Numbered from the stretch's first letter, positions 25,027 to 34,260 are shown. The stretch is DNA of 64,000 nt from Actinoplanes sp. NBC_00393 (GCF_036053395.1 NZ_CP107942.1:8829001-8893000), one strand, 5' to 3'. The notes: generated by a model not told the origin, from the letters alone. A program made the numbers and translations.

Positions 25027-25458
25027 TCAGGGCGACTCGGCGAGCTTGTCGATCTGCTCGCGCAGCACTCGAATCGTGTTGTCGAGGTAGTCGGTGATCA
25101 CGGCCATCTCGCGCTCGTCGTACTTCCCCATGAACTCGCCCATGGACCGACCCAGATCAGCGAAGATGCTGCCCACGTCCGGCGATTTGTCCGGGTTCGC
25201 AATCAGCAGCACCCGCCGCCGGTCCGTTGGATCGGGTTGACGTAGCACGTACCCAGCACGCTCTAACCGATCAACAATCGCGGTCAGCGCGGTGACGCCG
25301 ACCCCCAACTCGGGCGCGAGTGCGCCGATCGGCATCGGCGCCCCGCGCAGGATCGCGCCGAGCGCCTTGTGCTCGGCCGCGCTGAGGCCGAGCCGGCGAG
25401 CGATCGCCTCATGGAACAGCACGATCGCCGTGCTCAACTCCCAGCCGTAGTCCCGCAT
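25027..25458 (-). CDS. MarR-family transcriptional regulator
   Basis: 143 aa. The winged helix is clear: MPIGALAPELGVGVTALTAIVDRLERAGYV (HTH) followed by RQPDPTDRRRVLL (wing, with the conserved DxRR). A long C-terminal dimerisation helix follows. It is transcribed away from a small membrane protein gene with only 64 bp between the starts, so it likely controls that gene. The ligand is unknown. Confidence 0.9.
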   Translation of the reverse strand: MRDYGWELSTAIVLFHEAIARRLGLSAAEHKALGAILRGAPMPIGALAPELGVGVTALTAIVDRLERAGYVLRQPDPTDRRRVLLIANPDKSPDVGSIFADLGRSMGEFMGKYDEREMAVITDYLDNTIRVLREQIDKLAESP

Positions 25459-25485
25459 CGCCCCGACCCCTTTACTTCACAACCT

Positions 25486-25506
25486 TGGATAGTCCATCGT
25501 AGTGGA
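25486..25506. promoter_or_regulatory. Candidate MarR operator in the divergent spacer
   Basis: TGGATAGTCCA (25486-25496) is a short palindrome, and a further TGGA follows at 25503-25506, giving alternating TGGA/TCCA half-sites. It is the most AT-rich part of the 64-bp spacer between the MarR gene and the membrane protein gene. Assigned by position only. Confidence 0.35.
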
Positions 25507-25522
25507 ATATCTGGAGGTTGCC

Positions 25523-26031
25523 ATGAACGACGTGCTACGCCTCGGCCGCGACGCCGCAGTCTGGGCCGCCCGGTCCTACCGTCATCACTTCCCGCTCGTC
25601 TTCGGCCTATCGATCATCCCCACCGTGCAGCGCTTCGCGGTGGTCTACTGGAAGCCGCCCGCGCTGATCTCCATCACCACCGAAGTGCTGGTGACCGGCA
25701 CCCGCATCCTGCTCGCCGTCCTGATCGTCCGAATCATGCTGGCCGAGATCGGCGTCGACCGGCGCACCGCCTGGTCCCGGCTGAAAGCGGCAATCGACAG
25801 CCGAAGGCGCGCCTTCTGGGCCAGTGGGCGCTGCTCGCGATCGCCTTCCTGATTTTCGACGTCCTGCTGAACGCCTTGGTCGCCACGACCGTCCCCGCCG
25901 ACCAGCAGGCTGCCGTGACCGCAGTGATCGTCGCCGTCAAGAACCCGACCATCATCGCCTTCACCCTGCTCTGGATGGCCGGCATCGGCCGAACCCTGAT
26001 CGCCGACCAGAGATCGCTGCAGCCGATCTAG
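25523..26031 (+). pseudogene. Small membrane protein gene interrupted by a frameshift
   Basis: The frame opened by ATG 25523 (ribosome site GGAGG) reads MNDVLRLGRDAAVWAARSYRHH... with two hydrophobic segments. It is good up to about 25800 (...RLKAAIDSR), then turns into RRRAFWASGRCSRSPS and stops at 25852. In the -1 frame the sequence from about 25803 continues sensibly: KARLLGQWALLAIAFLIFDVLLNALV... with two more membrane helices, to the stop at 26031. Together they would make a four-helix protein of about 169 aa. One missing base (or a -1 slip) around 25795-25815 explains the break. A sequencing error, a true pseudogene or programmed frameshifting cannot be told apart here. No function is recognised. 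Confidence 0.75.
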
Positions 26032-27803
26032 GGCCGGACCGCCCGTGGCCCGGCCACGACGATCGGCTCCTCGATCCGGCGGACGGCGAGTGGCTCCTCG
26101 GGCCGGACCCAGGGAGCCTCCGGACCGCCCGCCGGATCGGCGGCCCAGCGATGACAGACCCGGTCCACCCCGAGCGCGTGAATGGTCAGCGTGCCATCGG
26201 CATCGATGTGCATGCGCAGAAAGCTCTTGCCGTCCTCGATGCTTTGGCCGGCGAACAACTCGTTCAGATTCACCCCGAACCGGCCGGAAATCAGCAGGTA
26301 CAGCGCGCAGAGCTGGGTGGAGAGGATCGCGATCAGCGGCCCGTAGCCGACCGCGGCGATCACCAGCGGCCCTGGCCAGTGCCAATCCCGGAACGGCAAC
26401 TGCAGCCACACCCAGGTGCCGCCGACGGCGAGCCCGATCTGGGCCAGACCATGCGCCACGCCGAGAATCCAGTGCCGCGCATGCTTGGCGGACGCCGCTT
26501 CCGGCGGCTTAGCGAACAGAATCGTGCCAGCCATGATCAGTACGAGCATGAGCACCAACGGGATACTGAAGAGCCGCTGGATGTTCCCGCCCTGACTGGC
26601 CGCCCCCGCCATCGCCAGCATCGTCAACGTCTGGATGATCCCGAGCATCGTGGCGAACCCGGCGTTACGGCGCGGCAGGCGGTGGAAGACACCCCAACCC
26701 CAACGGCGCGAGGTGGGCTCGTCGGGGAAACGGGCCACCAAATCGTACGCCCGGCTGCGGCTCTTACTCCGGGTCAGCGTCTCTTTCGGCGGAACGGTGA
26801 TCTGCCCCGGAAGATTCTGGGTGCCCAGCGTGTACGCCCCGCCGCCCCCGCAGGTGATCAACTCCCGGTCGTCCCCGGTGTACCGCGCGTAGTGGTGCAG
26901 ATCGCCGGAGACCAGCACCCGCACGTGCGCCTGAGTCGGGGCCAGGATGGTCCGGATGAAGTAGTCGACCGCGTCATACGCCTCTGGCTCGTCGACAGCC
27001 TTCACCCAGGTCGGCGACGGGGTCATCAGGATGATCCGGTCGTCCGGCCCGACCTCCCGGGCCGCCTTCTCGAAGTACAGCAGTTGTGGATCGTCGATGT
27101 ACGCCCCGAACTGCTCGTCCACCGCGAACAGCCACCAGTCCGCCGGCAGTTTCACCGCGAAATACGACCGCCGCTGCTCGGTGCGCCACCCGCCGATGTG
27201 CCCGTCCTTCCGCCGCGCGAAAAGCCGGAGGAACGCGGTCAGCCCGTCGTACCAATCATGGTTTCCCGGAAGCGCGAAGAGCGTGGGCCGCGGCGCCCCG
27301 GCCGGCGCCTCCGGCAAGGCCGCGCGGTACGGGCCCTTCATCCTGTTCTCATAGCCGTCGCCGCTGGCCAGGGGATAGACCTGGTCACCGCCCATCAGCA
27401 GCAGGCGCCCGCGTGGCAGCTGGTCGCCGTCGACGGTCAGCTCAGGCTGGGCCAACAGGTACGCCACCGAATAGGTCGCGTCGAACCCGTCCCCGAGGTC
27501 GGCGACGTAATCCAGCCAGATGTCGCCGTCGGCCGTCGCGGAGTGATCGAAGAACTCGCCATCCAGCGCATTCTGCAGCTCACGCTTGTCCAGATAGGCG
27601 CCGAACAGGATCGCGAGCAGGGCTCGCAGCCCGGTGTTGAGCAGCAGCAACGGCGCCAGCCAGCCGATCGGGCCTTTGGGCGTGAAGCCGAGCTCCTGAG
27701 GATCCAGGGTGCGCGGTCGGTTGGGCACGGTCTGTTCAGACTCAACGGGGCGCTGCCGGGGAGCGATTGCCACGCCCTGCACATTAGTCAGGGGGTACGA
27801 CAT
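26028..27803 (-). CDS. Membrane-anchored metallophosphoesterase
   Basis: 591 aa from ATG at 27803. A hydrophobic helix (about residues 45-70) precedes a calcineurin-like phosphoesterase domain with its metal-ligand motifs in order: DLGDGFD (about 102), GGDQVYP (about 138), GNHDWYDG (about 182) and SGDLHHYARY (about 292). The C-terminal 220 residues contain about five transmembrane helices and a short soluble tail. Substrate is unknown; the large membrane portion suggests a lipid-linked or periplasmic phosphate. The stop shares CTAG (26028-26031) with the stop of the convergent frameshifted gene. Confidence 0.88.
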   Translation of the reverse strand: MSYPLTNVQGVAIAPRQRPVESEQTVPNRPRTLDPQELGFTPKGPIGWLAPLLLLNTGLRALLAILFGAYLDKRELQNALDGEFFDHSATADGDIWLDYVADLGDGFDATYSVAYLLAQPELTVDGDQLPRGRLLLMGGDQVYPLASGDGYENRMKGPYRAALPEAPAGAPRPTLFALPGNHDWYDGLTAFLRLFARRKDGHIGGWRTEQRRSYFAVKLPADWWLFAVDEQFGAYIDDPQLLYFEKAAREVGPDDRIILMTPSPTWVKAVDEPEAYDAVDYFIRTILAPTQAHVRVLVSGDLHHYARYTGDDRELITCGGGGAYTLGTQNLPGQITVPPKETLTRSKSRSRAYDLVARFPDEPTSRRWGWGVFHRLPRRNAGFATMLGIIQTLTMLAMAGAASQGGNIQRLFSIPLVLMLVLIMAGTILFAKPPEAASAKHARHWILGVAHGLAQIGLAVGGTWVWLQLPFRDWHWPGPLVIAAVGYGPLIAILSTQLCALYLLISGRFGVNLNELFAGQSIEDGKSFLRMHIDADGTLTIHALGVDRVCHRWAADPAGGPEAPWVRPEEPLAVRRIEEPIVVAGPRAVRP

Positions 27804-27854
27804 CAGACGTCCCTGCGAGGCGTGGATCGTCGATGTCGTACACTGGCTCTCGTT

Positions 27855-27931
27855 GCCGCCTTAGCTCAGTCGGCTAGAGCGACGCACTCGTAATGCGTAG
27901 GTCGACGGTTCGATTCCGTCAGGCGGCTCCA
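27855..27931 (+). tRNA. tRNA-Thr (anticodon CGT), CCA encoded
   Basis: The acceptor stem GCCGCCT/AGGCGGC closes the cloverleaf. The D-loop has TTAGCTCAGTCGG, the anticodon stem ACGCA/TGCGT holds loop CTCGTAA with anticodon CGT at 27889-27891, and the T-arm has GGTTCGATTCC. Discriminator T and CCA (27929-27931) are encoded. It reads ACG. TACACT at 27839-27844 is a likely -10 box. A perfect terminator follows at once. Confidence 0.97.
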
Positions 27932-27932
27932 T

Positions 27933-27966
27933 ACGAAAGCCCAGGCCAAATGGCCTGGGCTTTCGT
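27933..27966. terminator. Perfect 15-bp terminator after tRNA-Thr
   Basis: ACGAAAGCCCAGGCC (27933-27947) and GGCCTGGGCTTTCGT (27952-27966) pair fully around AAAT. It starts two bases after the tRNA CCA and also lies 17 bases from the stop of the convergent metallopeptidase gene, so it can serve both directions. Confidence 0.9.
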
Positions 27967-27982
27967 CATCTACCGGTCCCGG

Positions 27983-30900
27983 TCACTTCACCTTGAGCTT
28001 GATCGCCGCGCTGGTCACGGTCGCGTTGTAGGCGCTACCCGCGACCACCACCCGCAGCGTCCAGGTGCCGCGCTTGAAGGTCCGCGTGAACGAGTAGGCC
28101 CCACCGGCCACCGTCTTGCCCGTCGTGACCGTCACCCAGCGGGTGCCCGCCTTGCGCTGCAGTGTCACCTTGACGCCGGAACGACCGGGCTTCGCCGTAC
28201 CGGAGAGTTTGACCTTGGTTTTGGTCTTGTTCGCCTTCAGCGTGACCGTGTAGCGGACAGTGACCGCCGCCGCGGCCGATGTGGCCGGCCACATGCCGGC
28301 CGAACCGGTGTACCGAACCCGGTACGCCGTGGTGGTGGACGGTTTCACCGCGGCCCGCCACACTCCCTTGGCGTCGGTCCGCGTCGACAGGACGTAACTC
28401 CAGGTGGTCTTCCCGGCCGGCCGCTGCTCCAGGACCACCGCGGTGTTGGTGACCGCGGTTCGGCCGCCGCGCAGGATTCTGCCGCTGAGGGTGGCGGGTT
28501 TGCCGGAACTGACTGCGATCGGTGACGCGGTCAGGGGGAGCGCGGTCGGGGTGAGGGTGGTCGTGAGTTCCGCGCTGTCGCCCAGTGCGCTGGTCGCGCG
28601 CACCCCGATGGTGTACGCCCGGCGGATGTCCAACTTCGTCAACTCGAGCGACCGAGCTGTCGCGGGCAGCGTCGTCTCGGTGCCCGGCGTGACCCGGACG
28701 ATCCAGCCGGTGACCGGCGTCTCCCCGGTCTTGCCGCGCCGTTCCCACACCAGCTTCGCGGTGCCGTTGCCGCCCGCCGCCGAGACGCCGACCGGTGCCG
28801 ACGGCCGGTTCGCCGGCAGCACCTGCCAGGGGATGGTGGCCGTGACCGTCTCACCGTCGGCGTCGGTAACCGTCACCAGTGTGGTGCCTGATCCTTCGGT
28901 GGTGGGGATCCCGGAGATGGATGCGACGTAGGTGCCGGTGGCCGGCTGCCGCACCGAGACGGTCAGGCCGTCGGGCACCCCGGTGACGGTCACCTTCAAC
29001 GAGTTGTAAGGGTCGGCCATGTGGTCCGACATGTCGTTGACGGTGACGCTGTAGTTGCCGAGGGCTCCGGCACCCAGCTGCATGTTCATCGCGGCCGGCG
29101 CCGACTGGATGACCGGCGGGCCCTTGACCACCCACCACATCAGTTCCCGGTCGGTGTTGCCGTCCGGGTCGGTCACGATGATGTTGCTCGGGTAGTCGCC
29201 CCTGGTCGTGGGGGCGCCGGTGATGAGGCCGTTCGCGTCGATCGTCACGCCGGGCGGCAGGTTGATGGCGCTGAAGGTCATCGGCTGGCCCTGCGGCTCC
29301 CGGGCACTGACCTGGATGCGGACGGTCTCGCCGAGGCGCGGGCTCGGCATGCTGTCACCGAAATTGTCGAGCTGTGGCGCGCCGAACGCTCCGGTGGAGC
29401 CGTCGACCCCGGCGGCGAGCCAGGCAGCGTTCACCGCACGGCGTTCCGCGCTGTCCGGGCCGTACAGATCGGCGGCCGCGAGCATGGTGGCGTCCCGCGC
29501 GCCGGCGAAGTCGGTGTTCGACACCATGTAGATGTTGAGCGCGCGGTACCAGATCTGGGCGGCACGGTCGTTGCCGATCCCGGTGACGGGTGCGGCGCCG
29601 TTGCACGGCGTGCTGTCTCCCCACTGCGAGTCGCCGCTGCCCACGGCCAGGTTGTAGAAGAACTTGTTGCCGATTCCGGCCGAGTGGTGGACGTCGAGGT
29701 CCTTGACCGTCGGTGACCAGCAAGAGGCCGACTTGCCGTCCCGGTCCGGTTCGTCCATCCGGCGCAGTGCTGGGTCGCGGGCTCCGGTCCCTTCGCCCAC
29801 CAGGTAGTCCGGTGCGTCGGCCGGGTTGTTCACCCAGAACTCGACCAGGGTGCCGAAGATGTCGCCGGTGGCCTCGTTCAGGCCGCCGGACTCGCCGCTG
29901 GAGACCAGGTTGGCGGTGTGCTGGACGAGCCCATGCGCCGTCTCGTGCGCGACCAGGTCGACGGTCGTGAACGGCCGGCCCGCGGGGGTGCCGTCACCGA
30001 AGTACATGCAGCCGCAGGCTCGGCTCCAGGAGGCGTTGGCCCAGTCGATGCCGTGATGCACGTACGCGGTCAGGCCCTTGCCGTCGTTGCCGACACCCGA
30101 GCGGCCGAACGTCTCCTTCAGGTAGTCCCAGGTCTTGGCCAGGCCGTAGTGCACGTCGACGGCGGCCGTGGCTCGGTCGCCGCGGGTGCCGTCGCCCCAC
30201 ACGTTGTCCGCGTCGGTGAACTCCCCGAACTCCTTCGGAGCGAGGTGCGAGTAGTTCCGGTTCTGAGCGTCACGCACGGTGGTGCCGCCGCGTGCCGGGT
30301 CGACCAGCCGGTACGTCCCGTCGGCCTGCCGAGTGGTGCCCAGCGGCACCTGACCGGCATGCAGGCCGTGCCCGCGGCCCTCGTCGGCGTGGTGCACCTC
30401 GTCCCAGGTGCGCCGGATCGCCCCGGTGGTGGCGTCGACGATCACCACTTTCCCGCCGGACGTCACCTCCCACGCGAGCACCGGCTTCCCGTCGAAGGCG
30501 TCGATGACCTTCCGCGCCTTCCCACCGGAGGCCACCGAGATCGCCTTCTGCCGACCGATCTTGGCCGTGATCGGAACGTCGATCACCTGTGATTGCGCCA
30601 CGGTGGCGCCACTGAATCGGCCGGCCGCACTCGTGTGAACCACGAAGTCGCCGCCGAGCACCGGAAGGCCCGCGTGCGTGCGCTCGAACCGGACATGCCG
30701 GGCCCCACTCGCCTCCAGCACGGTGTCGACCGGGCGGTACTGCTCGTTCGGTGCCGACCGGATCGCTGCGCCGTTGCGGCGAATCGCCGTCCGGGCCTCA
30801 GCGGTCAACCGGGTCGGGCTGATCGATCTATCCGGAGGAACGGACGCGGCCGGCGATGGTTCCAGCGACGCGGGGACGGCCGGGGCCGTCTCGGTCCAAC

Positions 30901-31015
30901 TGGCCCGCGTTTCGTCTGCAGTGCCCTCCCGGGTCACCGCGACTGCCACTCCGGTCCCGGTCAGGACCACCATGGCGGTAAATGCGATCAGGGCACGGCG
31001 ACGCCGGACTGCCAT
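27983..31015 (-). CDS. Secreted M4 (thermolysin-family) metallopeptidase with C-terminal Ig-like and FnIII-like domains
   Basis: 1010 aa. The N-terminus MAVRRRRALIAFTAMVVLTGT is a signal peptide. The propeptide (about 60-230) has FTP/PepSY character. The catalytic domain (about 270-560) has zinc motif HETAHG (HExxH), the third ligand in GGLNEATGDIFG, and the proton-donor His in DVHHSAGIGNKFF. After it come a He_PIG-like domain (MTFSAINLPPGVTIDANGLITG), another Ig-like unit, a fibronectin III-like unit (SAPVGVSAAGGNGTAKLVWERR) and a C-terminal region rich in Lys and Thr with beta repeats. Proteases of this layout are exported and self-processed. The multi-domain tail probably mediates substrate or wall binding (inference). 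Confidence 0.93.
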   Translation of the reverse strand: MAVRRRRALIAFTAMVVLTGTGVAVAVTREGTADETRASWTETAPAVPASLEPSPAASVPPDRSISPTRLTAEARTAIRRNGAAIRSAPNEQYRPVDTVLEASGARHVRFERTHAGLPVLGGDFVVHTSAAGRFSGATVAQSQVIDVPITAKIGRQKAISVASGGKARKVIDAFDGKPVLAWEVTSGGKVVIVDATTGAIRRTWDEVHHADEGRGHGLHAGQVPLGTTRQADGTYRLVDPARGGTTVRDAQNRNYSHLAPKEFGEFTDADNVWGDGTRGDRATAAVDVHYGLAKTWDYLKETFGRSGVGNDGKGLTAYVHHGIDWANASWSRACGCMYFGDGTPAGRPFTTVDLVAHETAHGLVQHTANLVSSGESGGLNEATGDIFGTLVEFWVNNPADAPDYLVGEGTGARDPALRRMDEPDRDGKSASCWSPTVKDLDVHHSAGIGNKFFYNLAVGSGDSQWGDSTPCNGAAPVTGIGNDRAAQIWYRALNIYMVSNTDFAGARDATMLAAADLYGPDSAERRAVNAAWLAAGVDGSTGAFGAPQLDNFGDSMPSPRLGETVRIQVSAREPQGQPMTFSAINLPPGVTIDANGLITGAPTTRGDYPSNIIVTDPDGNTDRELMWWVVKGPPVIQSAPAAMNMQLGAGALGNYSVTVNDMSDHMADPYNSLKVTVTGVPDGLTVSVRQPATGTYVASISGIPTTEGSGTTLVTVTDADGETVTATIPWQVLPANRPSAPVGVSAAGGNGTAKLVWERRGKTGETPVTGWIVRVTPGTETTLPATARSLELTKLDIRRAYTIGVRATSALGDSAELTTTLTPTALPLTASPIAVSSGKPATLSGRILRGGRTAVTNTAVVLEQRPAGKTTWSYVLSTRTDAKGVWRAAVKPSTTTAYRVRYTGSAGMWPATSAAAAVTVRYTVTLKANKTKTKVKLSGTAKPGRSGVKVTLQRKAGTRWVTVTTGKTVAGGAYSFTRTFKRGTWTLRVVVAGSAYNATVTSAAIKLKVK

Positions 31016-31081
31016 CCTCTGTTCCCCCGTCGATCATCGATAGCGGTGGAACGATACCGGATCGACGGGGGTTGTGCCTGT

Positions 31082-32260
31082 CTACACAGGACGCTTCAGA
31101 GCCGGCGACAGAGCGATCGACACGATCAGCAGCACCGCCACGGCGAGCAGGCCCCGCAGAACCGTGACGTGGTCACCGAGGAGCCCGATCAGCGGCGGCC
31201 CGCCGAGGAACGCGCAGTATCCGATCGACGCGACCACACTGACCCGGGCGGATGCTTTGGCCGGCTCGTCCGCGGCGGCGCTCATCCCGACCGGGAAGCC
31301 CAGCGAGGCGCCGAGACCCCAGAGCAGGGCGCCGGCGAACGCCAGCGGGGTCGCCGCACCGAACACGAACAGCACCAGGCCGGCCAGCGCCGTCACCGCC
31401 AGCACGCGGAGCACCGGGACCCGGCCGTAGCGGTCGAGCAGTGCCGGGCCGAACCAGCGGCCGATCGTCATGGCGGCCAGGAAGACCGCGAACGCCAGCG
31501 TGCCGACCGCGGCCGAGGTGTCGTAGTCGTCGATCATCGCGACGCTGATCCAGTCGATGCCGGCGCCCTCGGTGAACGCGAAGGCCAGCACGAACACGCC
31601 GATCAGCAGGGTGCGCGGCTCACGCCAGGACGCGAGCGCACCGCCGAGCCCGCCATCCGCCCCGGACGGCGACGAGGGCTCCTCGTCGTCCGGCAGGAAC
31701 CCGCGCACGGCGGTGACCACGGCGACCGTGACCAGGATGCAGGCGATGGTCACGTGCGCGGTGACCGACAGGCCCACCGCCACCGCGCCCGCCCCGATCA
31801 GCGCGCCCGCGACCGTGCCGACGCTGTACCCGGCGTGGAACCGCGGCATGATCGACCGTTCGATCCGCCGTTCCACCAGCGCACCCTGCACGTTCATCGC
31901 CACGTCCCAGGCGCCGGTGGCGAATCCGTACAGGTAGAGGCCGATGATGACCGGCACGACCCCGAACTGGTAGCCGACGGCCACCACGGCGAGCGCCACG
32001 CCGAGCAGCACGGCCATCACGCCGACCGTCCGCCGCGACCCGAACCGCCCGACGATGTGCCCGGCCAGCGGAAGCGAGGTGATCGAGCCGACCGCGATGG
32101 CCAGCAGCACCAGCCCGAGCCGGGACGGACTGAGCTCGAGTTCGTCGCGGATCTGCGGGATGCGGGCGGCGAAGCTGGCCATGGCCACGCCGAGGAAGGT
32201 GAAAACGACATAGACCGCGCGCGTGGAGGCCCGCAGGTCGGTCGCGACGACTGTGCTCAA
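31082..32260 (-). CDS. MFS transporter, YbjJ-like
   Basis: 392 aa from a TTG start at 32260 (MSTVVATDLRASTRAVYVVF). Twelve hydrophobic segments in two halves are visible, split by an acidic loop (PDDEEPSSPSGADGG). The loop motif GRFGSRRTVGV after helix 2 is the MFS signature. The FHAGYSVGTVAGALIGAG segment is typical of the YbjJ/FucP-like group. Substrate unknown. Divergent from the FAD oxidoreductase with 56 bp between them and 66 bp upstream of the metallopeptidase stop. Confidence 0.88.
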   Translation of the reverse strand: MSTVVATDLRASTRAVYVVFTFLGVAMASFAARIPQIRDELELSPSRLGLVLLAIAVGSITSLPLAGHIVGRFGSRRTVGVMAVLLGVALAVVAVGYQFGVVPVIIGLYLYGFATGAWDVAMNVQGALVERRIERSIMPRFHAGYSVGTVAGALIGAGAVAVGLSVTAHVTIACILVTVAVVTAVRGFLPDDEEPSSPSGADGGLGGALASWREPRTLLIGVFVLAFAFTEGAGIDWISVAMIDDYDTSAAVGTLAFAVFLAAMTIGRWFGPALLDRYGRVPVLRVLAVTALAGLVLFVFGAATPLAFAGALLWGLGASLGFPVGMSAAADEPAKASARVSVVASIGYCAFLGGPPLIGLLGDHVTVLRGLLAVAVLLIVSIALSPALKRPV

Positions 32261-32316
32261 GTGCGCCCCGTTAATCGTGAGGAAGGTTCGCAGAAGACGG
32301 TATCTAAACTTCAGGC

Positions 32317-33477
32317 GTGCTGGAGGAGCCGGAGTGGGACGTCGCGGTGATCGGGGCGGGGCCGGCCGGACTGTCGGCGGCGCACGCGGCGGCCTCGGCC
32401 GGGGCCCGGGTGGTGGTTCTGGAACGCGCCGAGCACCCCCGCTACAAGACCTGCGGCGGCGGATTGCTCGGGACGTCGCTGCGGATCAGCGCGGAGCGCC
32501 TCGCCGTGCCCGCCCGCGACACGATCAACGCGGTCACCTTCACCCATGACGGCCGGCGCGAGTTCACCCGCCGATCGCCGGGCGAGCCGGTGGTCACCAT
32601 GGTGCGGCGGGCCGATTTCGATCACGCCTGGTATCAGGCCGTGGTTGCGCTGGGCGCGACAGTCCGGCAGAACAGCCTGGTCCGGGCCGTTTCCCAGAGC
32701 GAGCGTACGGCTACCGTCAGCCTGGCCGACGGCAGCGACGTGACCGCCCGGGTGGTGATCGGCGCCGACGGTTCGGCCGGGGTGAGCACCCGGCACGTCG
32801 GCGTCACCTTCGACCAGCAGGACCTCGGCCTGGAGGTGGAACTGGCCGCCTCCCCGGCGGACCGGTCCGGCTGGCGTGGCCGTCTCCTGCTCGACTGGGG
32901 CCCGGTCCCCGGCTCGTACGGCTGGGTCTTCCCGAAGGACGACCAGCTCACCGTCGGCGTGATCATGGAAAAGGGCCGCGGTGCCGACACCCGCCGGTAC
33001 CTGAGCGATCTCGTCGCCCGGCTTGGTCTCACCGAGCACCCGGTGCTGCGCGAGTCGGGCCACTTGACCCGCTGCCGTACCGCGAACGCCCCGCTGCGCC
33101 GCGGCCGTGTCCTGCTCGCCGGCGATGCGGCCGGTCTGCTCGAGCCGTGGACCCGCGAGGGGATCAGCTACGCCCTGCGCTCCGGCGCCTGGGCCGGTAC
33201 GGTCGCCGCGAACGGCGGTGACCTGAGCGCGTACGACCGGATGGTGACCGAGCGACTGGCGCCGGAGATGGCCGCGGGCCGCCGGCTGCTGGGACTCTTC
33301 GGCAGGCATCCCGCGCTGGTGCACGCGGCGTTCGCGAGCCCGCTCGGGTGGCGCGCGTTCACCGGCTTCTGTCGTGGGGAGATCTCGATGGCGCGGGTGC
33401 TTCAGGCTCGTACGCTGCGGGTGGCCGTGAGTGTGCTGGGCGGCCGGCGCGCTCCTGCGCGGCCGGCCACCGACTAG
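32317..33477 (+). CDS. FAD-dependent oxidoreductase, geranylgeranyl-reductase family
   Basis: 386 aa from GTG at 32317. The dinucleotide fold opens with VAVIGAGPAGLSAAHAAA and ends strand 2 with LER. PRYKTCGGGLLG is the conserved Cys-Gly segment of the geranylgeranyl reductase group. GRVLLAGDAAGLLEPWTREGISYALRSG is the second FAD motif (GD box). Such enzymes reduce isoprenoid double bonds in lipids, quinones or chlorophyll side chains. Here menaquinone side-chain saturation is a possible role but not established by sequence. It stands alone on its strand. Confidence 0.88.
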   Translation: MLEEPEWDVAVIGAGPAGLSAAHAAASAGARVVVLERAEHPRYKTCGGGLLGTSLRISAERLAVPARDTINAVTFTHDGRREFTRRSPGEPVVTMVRRADFDHAWYQAVVALGATVRQNSLVRAVSQSERTATVSLADGSDVTARVVIGADGSAGVSTRHVGVTFDQQDLGLEVELAASPADRSGWRGRLLLDWGPVPGSYGWVFPKDDQLTVGVIMEKGRGADTRRYLSDLVARLGLTEHPVLRESGHLTRCRTANAPLRRGRVLLAGDAAGLLEPWTREGISYALRSGAWAGTVAANGGDLSAYDRMVTERLAPEMAAGRRLLGLFGRHPALVHAAFASPLGWRAFTGFCRGEISMARVLQARTLRVAVSVLGGRRAPARPATD

Positions 33478-33484
33478 CTGCTTC

Positions 33485-34063
33485 TCAGGAGCGCAGTTGC
33501 CACGGCGCCCATTGCACCGGAGCGGCGAATCCGCCGCGCCGGGCGTCCCGGGCCCCGGCCGCGGAGAGCGGCCCCTCCCGGTCCGACTTGACTCCGGTGC
33601 CGATCAGCCTGGTCTCGAACCAGGATCCACTCATCCCACGACGGACACGTTCCCAGAGCCCGCCCTCGATCAACGCGGCGACGTGGGTCTGCAACATACT
33701 CGTCAGTTCTCTCGGATCCTCACCGCAGACGTCACAGGCACAGGCCGGCAGGGATTCCTCCCACCACCGGCCGAGACGCAGGATCAGTCCGGGATCGGTG
33801 AAATGGATCGCCAGCGGTGCCGCGGTGGGCACGCGGGGGATGAGCCGGACGGTCCGCACGAGCGCGTCATCGAGCCCGAGCGGTTCTTTGCTTTCCCGGC
33901 GCTCCACCTGGTAGCGCTCGGTGAGCTCGTCCAGCAGGTCGTCGGCCGCATCGTGCAGGATCGCGAAGCGGTCGGTGTCGGTGGCGTGCGCGTAGCCGTC
34001 CACCAGTGCAGTATGCCGCGCTCGGCCCGCGACACCCTGCTCCTCCGGAACTATCGGAATCAT
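33485..34063 (-). CDS. DUF6226 family protein
   Basis: 192 aa from ATG at 34063, which overlaps the stop of the upstream DUF397 gene (ATGA), implying coupling. The order of conserved blocks (TDRFAILHDAADDLLDELTERYQVER, VRLIPRVPTAAPLAIHFT, PGLILRLGRWWEE, CACDVCGED) fits what I recall of DUF6226 proteins from actinobacteria. CACDVC could bind a metal. The function is unknown. Being coupled to a DUF397 gene behind an XRE regulator is noteworthy. Confidence 0.75.
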   Translation of the reverse strand: MIPIVPEEQGVAGRARHTALVDGYAHATDTDRFAILHDAADDLLDELTERYQVERRESKEPLGLDDALVRTVRLIPRVPTAAPLAIHFTDPGLILRLGRWWEESLPACACDVCGEDPRELTSMLQTHVAALIEGGLWERVRRGMSGSWFETRLIGTGVKSDREGPLSAAGARDARRGGFAAPVQWAPWQLRS

Positions 34064-34260
34064 TCGAAACCGAAGTCCCCGGCTTTGACTCCGGCGACGA
34101 ACGCGTCCCACTCGCCCTTGGTGAAGGTCAGTGGCGTGCCCCCGGGCTGCTTGGAATCGCGGACGAGGTACCGGTCTCCGACCTTGGCAACCTCGACACA
34201 GGCCCCGCTTGAACACTGACCGCTACGACGCCAACCTGGCCCATCCGTCGGTTTGATCAT
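34060..34260 (-). CDS. DUF397 protein (second copy)
   Basis: 66 aa from ATG at 34260 with a CGGAGG site. It has the DUF397 pattern: GWRRSGQCSSGACVEVA, then VRDSKQPGGTPLTFTKGEWDAFVAGVKAGDF. These small proteins accompany XRE/DUF5753 regulators of the WhiJ type and are thought to bind and modulate them. It is about 60% identical by eye to the upstream paralogue. Its stop overlaps the DUF6226 start. Confidence 0.88.
   Translation of the reverse strand: MIKPTDGPGWRRSGQCSSGACVEVAKVGDRYLVRDSKQPGGTPLTFTKGEWDAFVAGVKAGDFGFE

Noticed and set aside
25824..27893. 689-codon frame antisense to the metallophosphoesterase gene
   Set aside because: The minus-strand gene has all metal-binding motifs; the antisense frame is Arg/Gln/His-rich shadow sequence.
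27855..27931. Genomic island attached at the tRNA-Thr 3' end
   Set aside because: No integrase, no repeated tRNA 3' end within the window and no compositional shift; downstream is a terminator and a metallopeptidase gene.
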